64,000 nt of DNA from Vombatus ursinus (Eukaryota > Chordata > Mammalia > Diprotodontia > Vombatidae), in contig NW_020954588.1 in assembly GCF_900497805.2 (NCBI RefSeq), positions 6,988,464-7,052,463 of the forward strand. Reading direction: 5' to 3'. The translations under genes were made by a program, and so were the position numbers. Shown here piece by piece: positions 54,922 through 64,000 of the stretch (positions are counted from its first letter, which is position 1; each line of letters begins with the position of its first letter). The notes beneath the pieces are model-generated. The model searched no databases, was not told the DNA's origin, and saw only the letters and a list, made by a program, of their open reading frames with translations.

Positions 54922-55265
54922 CAATTAACTGAGAAAAAATCTTTGCAACAAACTTCTGTGATAAAAGTTTTCTAACCAATATGGAGGGCAGCTAGATGGC
55001 ACAGTAGATAGAGCACAGGGCCTGCAGTCAGGAAGACCCGAGTTCAAATTTCACCTCAGACACTGAGCTGTGTGACCCTGGGCAAGTCATTTAACCTGTT
55101 TGCCTCAGTTTTCCCATCCGTAAAATGAACTGGAGAAGGAAATTGCAAACAGCATCTTCCCAAGAAAACCTCAAATGGGGTTTAACACAACTGAACAAAT
55201 CCAATATGAAAGAGAAGTTTCAAACATATGTAAGTACAAGTCATACCCCAAATAGATTAATGGTT
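54922..55265 (+). mobile_element. Second L1 fragment inserted in, or duplicated within, the old L1
   Basis: 'gaaaaaatctttgcaacaaa' and 'gtgataaaagttttctaacc' repeat ORF2 sequence already present at 54255-54305. After the SINE, 'gtacaagtcataccccaaat' continues the same ORF2 region. Either a second L1 insertion or a local duplication. Confidence 0.7.
54976..55208 (+). mobile_element. CORE-SINE, long type, 8-bp target duplication
   Basis: 'ccaatatg' flanks it at 54976-54983 and 55201-55208. Body: 'gagggcagctagatggcaca', 'gacccgagttcaaatttcac', 'gtgtgaccctgggcaagtca', 'aaatgaactggagaaggaaa', ending 'aacacaactgaacaaat'. It is the youngest layer of this nest. Confidence 0.94.
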
Positions 55266-55600
55266 TTTAAGTAAATAAATGATGCAGAATGAATTAAGTA
55301 AAATAAGGAAAACAACTTATACAATAATGACAAGATGGTAAAGGAAAATATCTTTGAAAACTTAATAACTATGTGTAGACTCCAAACATGACTCCAGAAG
55401 ATTGGTGATAAATTGTACTGCCCACCTCTTGATAAGAAGTAATATACTACAGTTGCTGAAAGAGACAAAGGTTTTCTAATATGGCCAATGTGTGGATCTG
55501 TTTCATTTGACTATATTTAACTGTTAGAACAGAGGGCATTTGGGGTTTTTTGTTGTTCTTGCTGAGAAGAGAAGACAAACAGAATAGTAATAATAGCGAT

Positions 55601-55951
55601 GCCCCTGAAAAAGAAAAGAAGATTAACAGAACATTTATAAAACAAAGAAGTGGGCAGAAGGAAGTTCAGAAAGAGATGCAAACAAGACAATGTTATAATT
55701 ACCATAATAAATTCACATATCTAAGAAACAAGCTGTATAACACTAATATTCACAGTTTCATTTCTGTTCTTTGTACATGGAAATAACTATTTGTTGATGT
55801 TTATTAAGCTCAGAAAAAAAAGAATGGAAAAAGGCAAATGTTACAACATTTTCAAAAAAACAATATATTCCACAAAGTATAAACCAGAGAGCTTTATTTA
55901 AATTACTGGCAGCACTCAAGAATGCATTATTAAAGGAATGCTTAGTGAACA
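55601..55951. other. Unassigned AT-rich sequence
   Basis: Short frames on both strands (55550-55786, 55758-55952) have low-complexity Lys/Asn or Phe/Leu content and no family resemblance. Confidence 0.45.
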
Positions 55952-56065
55952 AAGCAGCATGGTACAGTAGATGGAAAACTAACTGGCTTTAAAGCCAGAA
56001 GACTTGGGTTCAAGTCCTGTCTCAGAGACATGCTGGCTCTACAACTCTGGGCAAGTCACTTAACC
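55952..56065 (+). mobile_element. SINE 5' part (MIR/CORE type)
   Basis: 'gcagcatggtacagtagatg', 'agacttgggttcaagtcctg', 'caactctgggcaagtcactt'. It abuts the following L2 directly. Confidence 0.85.
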
Positions 56066-57006
56066 AGTCTGCTGGACATCTCAAACTGGATATGTCACAG
56101 GCATCTTCAATTCAACATGTCCAAAACAATTCATTATCTTTCCCTGCAAACCTACCCTATTTGTAACTTCTGTATTATTGTCAAGGGTACCACCATCTTC
56201 CCAGTCATCCAGAATTGCAATTTAGGGGTCGTCCTTGGCTCCATTCTCTTATCCTACCCCCGTATCAATCACTTTCCAAGTGATGTCATTTCTGTCTTTG
56301 TAACATCTCCCACAGATACTCCCGTCTCTCTTCTAACACTGCAACCATCCTGGTATAGGCCTTCACCACCTCATGCCAGGTTGGTCTCCTTGCCTCAAGT
56401 TTCTTCCTACTCCACCTCATCCTCCACTTAGCTGTGGAATTGATTTTCCTGAAACTCAGGTCATAACATAATAACCCTCCATCCCATTCAATAAGCTCCA
56501 GTAGCCCCCTATTACCTCCAAATGTTTTCATTAGATTTTAAAGCCCTTCATAACATGGCTCCTTCCTATACCTTTCCACATTTCTTACACCAAACTCCCC
56601 TCTCCTCTCCTTCTGCTCTATGATCCAATGCCACAAGCCCCCTTGTTATTGCTTGCACATGACACTCTATTACTAGACACCATGAATTTTCAATGGCTAG
56701 CTCCCCTGCCTAGAACTTTCTTCCATTTCTCTACTCCTGGCTTCCTTCAAGTCTCAGATAAAGTAGCACCTTCTGCAAGAAACATTTCCCAATCCCCCTT
56801 AATGCTAGTGTCTTCCCTCTGTTGATTATAACCAACTTATCCTCATATGCATCTTATTTGAACACGTTGTCTCCTCCCATTAGACTGTGAGCTCCGTAAG
56901 AGTAGGGATTAATAGTTTTTGCCTTTCTTAAACACTTTCTTCCCCAGTGTTTAACACTGTGCCTGGCACATAGTAGGTACTTAATAAATGCTTGTTGCCT
57001 TGAAAT
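56066..57006 (+). mobile_element. LINE L2, RT C-terminal part to 3' end
   Basis: The frame 56030-56431 shows L2 RT words: 'LLDISNWICHRHLQFNMSKT' and 'NCNLGVVLGSILLSYP'. Then 'tcctggtataggccttcacc', 'ctgaaactcaggtcataaca', and a clean 3' end 'actgtgcctggcacatagta', 'ggtacttaataaatgcttgt'. Confidence 0.94.
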
Positions 57007-58109
57007 GATTTAAGTTAAAAAATGTGGTAATCATAAAATTTTGGGTTATCTTATTCAGGGCTTAAGTAGACCTAGCATAAATGGGAAAAGACAGATAATG
57101 AGGTATGGTCCCAAACACATATAATATCAAAGAACCTGCTGACAATACTATTTCAGCGTACAAAGAGATAAAGAGAACTATAATTTCTCTAAAGTTTGAG
57201 AGAGAGAGAGAGAGAGAGAGAAAGTGTGTGTGTGTTCTAGCTGGAGCTGGGAAAGTCTTTTCTATTTAGTTGACAAAAGCCTCTACCCTCCATTTTTGGG
57301 TACCCTTGGAAACTAAAACTCTTAACAATTAGGAAGACTAGTTATAAATAGATTTATATATATTTTTGTGCGCATAAGTACATATTCAATTCTCCACTAA
57401 AATGATATCCTACTTTGATGCTTCTTTTTGGCTTAGAGGTGACTCTGGGTTACTGAAGGTCACATTAGTGGAGCACAGGGTCTTAGTAGGTCTTACCAGG
57501 ATGAAACAGTTAATAGATGAATTATGTGTCTTGCCATCCAAAGACTAACCTAACTTAATAAAAAGTGGATCATCACCAAGAAGTGGACTAAGAAGTTATG
57601 GGAGAGAAGGGGTGGGGGAGGTCCACAGGGATCAGTATACCATGAAGCTCAGGAGTTGTACAAAAATGGGCAGCAATATGGATTTGGCCTGCAGGCCACA
57701 GTTTGCTTATTACCCTTATATTAAAACACAAAGGGATTAGGATCTACATTGCTAGGGAGGGTATTCATATCAATGAAATAATGGATTTTTAAAGTATTGA
57801 ATTAAGTATATATTTAATAGTCAGCAAAAAAGTTTAGTAACAAAACTAGTTTGGTGAAGTAAAAAGGTAAATTATTTCAAAAAGGAATAACATTTTTATA
57901 TTCCTGTCAAAAAATATTCAATATAGTCCTGACCTCTCTTAATACAATTTATCCATAATAAGAACTAATGGAGGGAGGACCCACATTGATAAGACAGCTG
58001 ATGCACCGATGACTTAAAAAAGCAATAGGAAATACCTTTGGCAATTCCTGGCAAGACAAGATGAAGCTTAGAGATATAGCAAACACACTGGATGACAGAC
58101 TCAATAGAA
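57007..58109. other. Mostly unassigned sequence
   Basis: Contains the GA/GT microsatellite at 57198-57235 and a possible hAT terminal repeat near 57675-57712 ('tttggcctgcaggccacagt'). The two overlapping minus-strand frames near 57949-58147 have no family resemblance. Confidence 0.4.
57198..57235. repeat. (GA)n(GT)n microsatellite
   Basis: About 12 GA units followed by about 6 GT units. Confidence 0.96.
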
Positions 58110-59560
58110 TGGTGGTGTCTTTCCTCCCTTTCTTGGCCAAACTCCAAGAAAAAACTCTTTATGTTTGCTGCCTCTACTTCTCACTCCTTAATCTTCTGCA
58201 ATCCAGCTACTGACTTCATCAATCGAAACTGGTCTCTCCAAAGTTACCAATGATCTTTTAATTACCAAATCTGAGGATTTTTTTCTCAGTTCTAATCCCT
58301 CTCAATCTATCTGAGGCATTTAACACTGCTGACTACCCTGTCCTCCTGGATACTATCTCCTCTCTGAGTTTTCGTGAGACTCCTTCTTCCTGGTTCACCT
58401 CCTACCTGTCTAACCACTCTTTTTGTTTTCTTTACTGGTGCATCATCCATATCACATCCTCTAAATATGAGTGGTCACTAAGGTTCTGACCTAATCATTC
58501 TCTTCCTCCTTTACACTCTGTTGGTAACCTCAGCAGCCCTCATGGGTGTATCTATCATCTTTATGTAGATGATTTCCAGTTACAGAGATTCAGTCCCAGT
58601 CTCTCCACTGAATTTCAGTCACACATCACTAATTATCTATTAAACATTTTGAACTAAATGTCCCAGAAACATCTTAAACTCAGTGTGAACTCACCATCTT
58701 TCTTCCTAAACCCTCCCCTTCCAAACTCTCTTACTTCTGTTGAATATACACCACCTCTCCTGTCTTCCTGTCCGGGAAACCTCAGTATTATCCTTTACTC
58801 CTTACTCTTCCTCACACCATATAACTGATTAGTTGCCAGACCTTTCCATTTATACTGTCACAACATATCTCACATCCTTAAATCAGGCCCTTATCACTTC
58901 TTGCCTAGATCACTGCCAGAGATTCCTAATGAGTGTCCCTGTCTGAAGTCTTTCCCCACTCCAACCCATCCCACACATTGCTACCAGAGTAATTTTCTTT
59001 AAATACAGACCTGACCCTGTGACTTCCCTATTCAATTCAAATTCCAGTAGATTCCAATTGCCTCTAGGATAAAATATAATTCTGTTTAGCTTTTTTTCCC
59101 CCAAGCTTTATACAACCTTGCATCAACATATCTCTTTAAGACTCATTAGACATTTCTCCTCTCCTACACTCACACTTTGTGATCCAGACAAACTGGACGT
59201 CTCTTTATTCTTCACGCAGCATACTCCAAACTCCTGTCTCCAGTTCTTTACAGAGGCTGTCCTCCACACCTGGAATGCATGCCCTCTTTACCACTGTCTC
59301 ACAGTGTTCCTCTCTTTAAGACACTGCTCATCTTCTACAGGATTTCTAGTGTCCTTCCTTCAAAACTACCTTCTATTTAGCTGACAAAATATTTTCACAT
59401 GTATTAACTTTCTATTCATGCTGCATACATTTTTAGAAGTACTTGTCTCCCCATCAGAAGTGAAGCTCTTTGCATAAGGATTTTTTAATTTTTTGTACTT
59501 GTATCCCCAGCACCGGCATAGTGCCAGGAATATAGCAGGCATAAATACTTACTCACTGAA
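58110..59560 (+). mobile_element. LINE L2, RT to 3' end
   Basis: Sense L2, uninterrupted: 'tctccaaagttaccaatgat', 'ctatctgaggcatttaacac', 'tgatttccagttacagagat', 'cctgtctaaccactcttttt', 'aagcttta'-rich middle, 'gtacttgtatccccagcacc', 'ataaatacttactcactgaa'. Codon-level order is kept but stops are frequent. Confidence 0.93.
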
Positions 59561-60035
59561 AAAATGGGCTTTTGCAACAGACCACAGCTTGCAATCACTG
59601 AAAGGAATTTACTATGAGATCTTTTCAGGGTCTTATGAATTCTAGGCACAGATCACTATCCAGCTGCAGTGCCTAAGATGAACATACTAAAGGTTCGCTT
59701 CAATAAGCTACCAAAGTTGAAAACTGCACTAAGATTTTGGAAGTACCCTCTACACTCCACACCTAAAATGGATCTGTGATTTCATTGATATAAATATGAT
59801 TTCCTTAAATGAGGCAGATGGAAAAACTTTTTCAAATTTATTCTTTGTGACTTTATGTCACATGGAAATTTAATTGAATTCTTACTTTACCTACTGCATT
59901 ATCAAATTAGCAAGGACTAAGGGGGGCTCTAAGTACTTTAGATAAAATAGAAGTGAGCATAGCACCTGGGAATAAGGGATCAGAGTAGGGAAATATCACT
60001 GCCACTCTTCTCATTCTCCTCAAGGCTGTCCCTTA
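59561..60035. other. Unassigned sequence
   Basis: Note that 'acagaccacagcttgcaatc' here and 'gtagaccacagcttgtaatc' at about 61708-61727 are near-identical, with similar context; they may be two copies of an unclassified short repeat. Confidence 0.4.
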
Positions 60036-60210
60036 ATCAACACTACTTTTTTTTTTTTTGGTAAGGCAATTGAGGTTAAGTGACTTGGCCAGAGTCACAC
60101 AACTAGTAAGTGTTATGTGTCTGAGGTCGGATTAGAACTCAGGTCCTCCTGACTCCAGGGCTGGTGCTCTATCCACTGTGCTACCTAGCTGACCCATCAA
60201 TACTACTTTT
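60036..60210 (-). mobile_element. CORE-SINE, 15-bp target duplication
   Basis: Flanks 'atcaacactactttt' (60036-60050) and 'atcaatactactttt' (60196-60210) differ at one base. The antisense body has a T run, 'gcaattgaggttaagtgact', 'gtcacacaactagtaagtgt', 'ctatccactgtgctacctag'. Confidence 0.95.
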
Positions 60211-60311
60211 TGTTCTAAAGAGTAATAATTTAAACTTCAGTTCCTTTTCTCTCCAGTAGAACAGTAAGAATAGTTTTGCAAACAGTAATGTGAAAAGGGG
60301 ATGAGGGGAGG

Positions 60312-60370
60312 AAACAAGCATTTAAGCACCTACTATGTACTAAATGCTAAGTGTTTAACATCTGTCCAGC
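60312..60370 (-). mobile_element. L2 or MIR tail fragment
   Basis: 'acaagcatttaagcacctac', 'tatgtactaaatgctaagtg'. Confidence 0.6.
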
Positions 60371-61772
60371 TATTTTTGTCACCATGATATTTGGTATTTG
60401 GGGTAGAGGTAATAATGAGGACTTTGTCAACCTATCTTCTATACCAATTACTTTAAATATAATGGATATATATATGTTTGCAATGTCAATGGTGACTTTT
60501 TTCCTACCCTAGTGACTATGTGTGCCTTCCTTGAAGCCTGAAAGGATATCAGTTCCTAGATAGCTATGCTGATAAATATGTTGTCTTTAATTTAATTAGT
60601 CTCATAAATAAGAATATCTTGGACAACTTTTGAGTTACTCCTAAATCCTAGCAACAGAGTCCTTTTATTTCAAAACGTAGCTTATAATTTGTATACAGAA
60701 TAACTTTTAAAAAGTTAACCTAACATGCTGCATGGATATTTTCTATGCTGTCTATCACTATGGAAAGAAGCTCTAGAATCAGTGCAGTACTGGAGAGGAT
60801 GAATTCTAAGTATTTTCCCTTAGTGGACATATGATCTGTTTAGCCTGGAGGTCAACAGGAGAAATGACTTGTATAGAGGCCTAAACAGGTAGCATTGTTA
60901 GGGGTAGATTAAGTTGTTCCAATTTTAACTTTTTCCTTGAATCATCTGAAATCTTTGTAAATAAGACATTTTCTTCCAACAAACTATTAAGAATATAATG
61001 CAAGGAGTCCTTTGTGAAATTTATTTTAGACCTGATTATAAGGAGCTAAAAAAGATAAAAGCAATCTTCTAAGAATATAAAAAGGTATAGTAGGCTTTGG
61101 TCAACCCCCATCAACCTGGTTAGAAGAAGAAAGAGGAGATATGGCAGTGGTGCAGGACAAATTTAACTACGTAGAGGCAGGAAAATAAGGTTACAAAGAC
61201 AAAAGGGGAAAGTCTAAAGGCATATCTTAAGAGCAAGACACAAAGCTCTGCACTTGCTTTAATGACTGCATTTTGACAACTCCCTCACTGGTATCTTGGC
61301 ACCCAGCAGTTCAGTAAAATAAAAAGTCTCCAGGAGATGGCCATTGCTTTCCTGACCATGCAGAATCCTCATTTCCTTCAGGCTGCTATAAGAAAATATC
61401 TGGGGCACACCTCCATGAGCAATATGACGTCATGCTGTCAGCTTTCTTATGCCTATACCTATATCCTTTGAAAGTATCAATAAAAGGGTATTTATTAGTA
61501 GATTGTTTTCTAAGGACTCATTCTCCCTGATTCCAACACCTAAGGGGCCCTACAAGCCTAACTCAAAAAGCTATATAGTTTTCTATTCATAGCACTAGGA
61601 AAATTAATCGTGTAAGACAATTTCAAAATTCTACTTGACACCATAATTCCACTGGTAAGGCTGTTATAATTAGAGTTAATATAACATATTTTGGTCATAT
61701 TTTCTGCAGTAGACCACAGCTTGTAATCACTGATAATAACATTTATTGTCTTTTACTTAATTCTGGGCACAG
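60371..61772. other. Unassigned sequence
   Basis: 1.4 kb without recognised repeats or frames. 'aagtatcaataaaagggtat' near 61465 carries a polyadenylation-like signal, followed by 'ccaacacctaaggggcccta', which could mark the end of an unclassified element; no partner end was found. Confidence 0.4.
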
Positions 61773-62010
61773 AAGATGTATGTTGTTGTTCAATCATTTT
61801 CAGTCGTGATCCATTTGGAGTTTTTTTGGCAGAGATACTGAAATGATTTGCCATTTCCTTCTCCAACTCATATTACAGGTAGGGAAATTGAGGCAAACAG
61901 GGTTAAGTGACTTGCCCAGAGTCACACAGCTAATAAGTATCTGAGGCTAGATTTGAATCCAGGCCTGTAATTGTATCCACTTCACCACCTAGTTGCACAA
62001 AGATGTATGT
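61773..62010 (-). mobile_element. CORE-SINE, long type, 11-bp target duplication
   Basis: Perfect 'aagatgtatgt' at 61773-61783 and 62000-62010. Antisense body: 'tgttcaatcattttcagtcg', 'atgatttgccatttccttct', 'gttaagtgacttgcccagag', 'tatccacttcaccacctagt'. Confidence 0.96.
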
Positions 62011-62099
62011 ACTAAAGGCCTACCAATTAGACTCTAACTCAATGGGCTTTCAATATAATCTTAACCCTAATTCTGAGGGAAAATGCTATTCATATTAAG

Positions 62100-62510
62100 A
62101 AAAAGGTTCCAATTCCAGTTCTTCCAGTTACATGATGTGTGAGTCTGAACAAGACACTTAAATTCTCAGTTTCCTCTTGTAAAATGACAAGTTTGGACAA
62201 AATGGTCTCTATGATCTCTTTCTAGCTCTATTGTGGTTCAGTCATTTCAGTCCTGTTGGATTCCTCATGACCCCATTTGGGGTTTTCTTGGCAAAGATAC
62301 TGGAGTGGTTTCCCATTTCCTTCTCCAGCTCATTTTATAGATGAGGAAACTGAGGCAAACAGGATTAAGTGAGTTGCCCAGGATCGCAGAGCTAGTGTCT
62401 GAGGCCACAGTGGAACTCATGTGTTCCTGACTCTAGGCCTTGCTTTCTATCCACTGTGCCACCTAGCTGCCCTTTCAAGCTCTAAATTTCTCTAATCTTG
62501 ATCCTTTGAA
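62100..62510 (+). mobile_element. MIR-type SINE interrupted by a CORE-SINE
   Basis: 'gtgagtctgaacaagacact', 'ctcagtttcctcttgtaaaa', 'tctctatgatctctttctag' on the left. After the insert, 'caagctctaaatttctctaa' completes the MIR end. Confidence 0.85.
62218..62484 (-). mobile_element. CORE-SINE, full-length long type, 13-bp target duplication
   Basis: Flanks 'ctttctagctcta' (62218-62230) and 'ctttcaagctcta' (62472-62484) are the MIR target, one base apart. Antisense body: 'tggttcagtcatttcagtcc', 'ccccatttggggttttcttg', 'ttatagatgaggaaactgag', 'ccactgtgccacctagctgc'. Confidence 0.96.
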
Positions 62511-62594
62511 ATTTGCATATGCTTTTTCACTGACACACATGAAATGTTTCTGGAATGACTGGGCTTATGTACATGACATAACTTTAATCGTTAT

Positions 62595-63130
62595 TTTTCA
62601 CTCATCAATCAATATGCATTTGTTAAGTTCCTAATATGAGCCAGACATTGAGTTCACAAAGAAAAAAGTGAAAGAGTCCTCAGCCTCAAATACCTTACAA
62701 TCTAGCCAATGAGCACAACAGGTTGTCTATATATGTGTGTTGTTGTATATATATTTGTATAGTTATATACAAAAGAGATGGGGGAGAAAAGCACTAGAAT
62801 CTGGGAAGATCAGGAAAGGATTAACGTAGAAAGTGGTACTTGGGAGTTTAAGATGTAGAACTAGGTAGAAAGTATATTCAAGGCTTTGGTGACGTTCAGT
62901 ACAAAGGTATGGACACAACAGATGGAGTGTCAAGGATGAGGAAGAGTAAGAAAAGCAGTCTGGTAATATGTAATAAGTCTGGAAAAGCAGGTTGGGGCCA
63001 GGTTATAAAAGGCTCTAAATGCCAAACAGAGTTACATGTATTTTATCTTGGAGACAATAATGGAGGAGATAATGGAGTTTACTGAATAGAGGAATAATTG
63101 GGTCAGACTTGTCCTTTAGGAAAATTGAGT
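62595..63130 (-). mobile_element. LINE L2, 3' region
   Basis: Antisense L2: 'atgcatttgttaagttccta', 'agagtcctcagcctcaaata', 'ggggccaggttataaaaggc', 'atggagttta' and 'ctgaatagaggaataattgg'. Contains a small TA/TG-rich patch near 62730-62770. Confidence 0.85.
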
Positions 63131-63439
63131 TTCTCTTCCTAGTGAGTTTTTTAAACAGAAACTTCTATCATTTATCAAATACTTCCTTTCTGATTAGTAA
63201 GATCTATTTTTATACCCTCTAACTGACAGAGGAAAAACTGCCAGGGTCAAATGTCTAAACAGTACAAATTGGTCAATTTATTATATACAGAACAATAAAT
63301 ATCTGTTGACTGATTTTTAAAATTCTGCTAGTAATCTAAACACCATACTGAAAATAGATATGAGACAAGCATTTATTCAATTTTTTTTTTAGAAATTCTC
63401 ATGCTACCTATACAGCCAGGCTACTTTAATTGATTTTTG
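63131..63439. other. Unassigned sequence
   Basis: Short stretch with a T run at 63381-63390. No feature recognised. Confidence 0.4.
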
Positions 63440-63545
63440 CCATTGTTTAGTCAATTTGTTCTGTCTGACTCTTGGTGACTCCATTTGGGATTTTCATGGC
63501 AAAGTACTGGAGTGGTTTACCATTTCGTTCTCCAACTTTAACTGA
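63440..63545 (-). mobile_element. CORE-SINE 3' fragment
   Basis: Antisense: 'ccattgtttagtcaatttgt', 'tggtgactccatttgggatt', 'gtactggagtggtttaccat'. Confidence 0.85.
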
Positions 63546-63711
63546 TACAGTTTAATAAAACAAAGAATTCCTGAACTGAATTATCATGATACTTGGAAAT
63601 TCAGATGTTTTAACATATGCTGCACTACTAACAAAGTCAGGTGTAACTTAGTGGTTTACAATTCTGTTTCCTAGATATCTTTCTAAAGCTACAATACAAA
63701 TAATTCTAGAG

Positions 63712-63868
63712 ATAAGTCAACAAATATTTATTAAGTACCTATTATGTGCTAGGCATAGTGCTAGGCACTGGGGACACAAAGGCAAAAACAACAAAAAAAC
63801 CACACACACACACAAAACAGTCTCTCTTCTGAAGGAGTTCACAGGCTAATGGAAGAGACAACACGCAA
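63712..63868 (-). mobile_element. L2 3' end
   Basis: 'aaatatttattaagtaccta', 'ttatgtgctaggcatagtgc', 'gaaggagttcacaggctaat', 'gagacaacacgcaaacaact', with a short CA patch at 63803-63815. Confidence 0.9.
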
Positions 63869-63869
63869 A

Positions 63870-64000
63870 CAACTGTTACTGCTGTTAGCCGTTTTCAAAG
63901 AAAACCAATGACATCCTTAATGGGTGATGTCTTAACTTGCTTGTGAATTGAATTTAGGTGAGACAGAGTTGCACAAAATCATCAGCCTCACTGTCTTCCA
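63870..64000 (+). repeat. Repeat family R, start of a copy cut by the window edge
   Basis: 'gttttcaaagaaaaccaatg', 'ggtgatgtcttaacttgctt', 'gtgaattgaatttaggtgag', 'agttgcacaaaatcatcagc'. It directly follows the L2. Confidence 0.75.

Larger units (their letters stand above)
54060..55600 (+). mobile_element. Old LINE L1, ORF2 C-terminus and 3' UTR, doubly nested
   Basis: Sense L1: 'gacaattctgattacataaa', 'aaggttttgcacaaacaaaa', 'aaaatgctcacaaacacc', 'tggagaggctgtgggaaaac', 'aaatatttatagtatcacct'. It breaks near 54915 and resumes near 55280 ('gatgcagaatgaattaagta') toward an older-type 3' UTR. The gap is filled by a second L1 piece which is itself split by a SINE. Confidence 0.8.
9854..64000 (-). 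other. TFDP2: Upstream TFDP2 intron(s) or 5' gene region
   Basis: Everything right of the exon lies 5' of it in gene orientation. No coding segment matching the expected upstream TFDP2 peptides (MTAKNVGLTS..., FIDQNLSPTK) was found, so this is read as one very long intron, perhaps with non-coding alternative first exons. Unassigned stretches above 300 bases not listed elsewhere are 9854-10610, 17680-18350, 28960-29080 (AT-rich), 30330-30650 and 45220-45420 (part of an L1). Confidence 0.75.

Noticed and set aside
61395-61560. Possible solo LTR end ('caataaaa' plus 'cacctaaggggccctaca')
   Set aside because: No matching start, no target duplication and no family resemblance.
1-64000. CRISPR arrays, operons, riboswitches, phage or plasmid content
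   Set aside because: The window is plainly vertebrate nuclear DNA. The regular repeats are microsatellites and SINEs.

Overview
The window is a piece of a marsupial (metatherian) nuclear genome. The evidence is the repeat content: tRNA-derived CORE-SINEs that open with a 'ggcagctaggtggcacag' head, marsupial-type L1, many long L2 copies and well preserved L3/CR1 copies. I cannot name the species. There is no bacterial, plasmid or phage content, no CRISPR array, no complete RNA gene and no convincing endogenous retrovirus. A run of ten n at 13996-14005 is an assembly gap.

One host coding exon is recognised: 9750-9853 on the minus strand, an N-terminal exon of TFDP2 (transcription factor DP-2, the E2F dimer partner). 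It has a poly-pyrimidine/AG acceptor, a consensus donor and a peptide ending KILPKTLGPINVNVGPQM. The gene therefore runs right to left. Positions 1-9749 would be the start of the downstream intron, and 9854-64000 would lie in the upstream intron(s) or further 5' gene sequence. No second coding exon was found.

Layout: 1-9.7 kb holds L2 pieces, MIR-type SINEs, a palindromic hAT-like MITE and a 1.4 kb 5' end of an L1. 9.75-9.85 kb is the TFDP2 exon. 10-21.5 kb is dense in SINEs and L1 fragments, including a 5'-truncated L1 with its target-site duplication at 20.1-21.1 kb. 21.7-23.6 kb is an old L2 broken by a SINE and by an unidentified 376-bp insert. 24.7-25.1 kb is an unrecognised coding-like stretch. 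26.4-29.5 kb is a long minus-strand L3/CR1 carrying five later SINE insertions. 32.5-34.4 kb has nested SINEs and L2. 34.4-39.5 kb is almost free of recognisable repeats and is the best place to look for conserved non-coding DNA or alternative 5' exons of TFDP2. 40-46.7 kb is an L2 followed by a rearranged L1 mosaic. 46.8-51.1 kb holds L2, L3/CR1 with a readable reverse-transcriptase motif, and L2 again. 51.2-54 kb is mostly unassigned and includes a strong 33-bp hairpin. 54-59.6 kb is a three-layer L1/L1/SINE nest plus two L2 copies. 59.6-64 kb is unassigned DNA, SINEs and L2.

Nearly all apparent open reading frames are fragments or antisense shadows of these repeats. The observations most worth following are the TFDP2 exon, an antisense reading frame shared by three L1 5' regions, the rearranged L1s, an abundant unassigned repeat family (here 'family R'), the 51.97-52.09 kb hairpin, and the repeat-poor block with a possible 5' exon near 37.4 kb.
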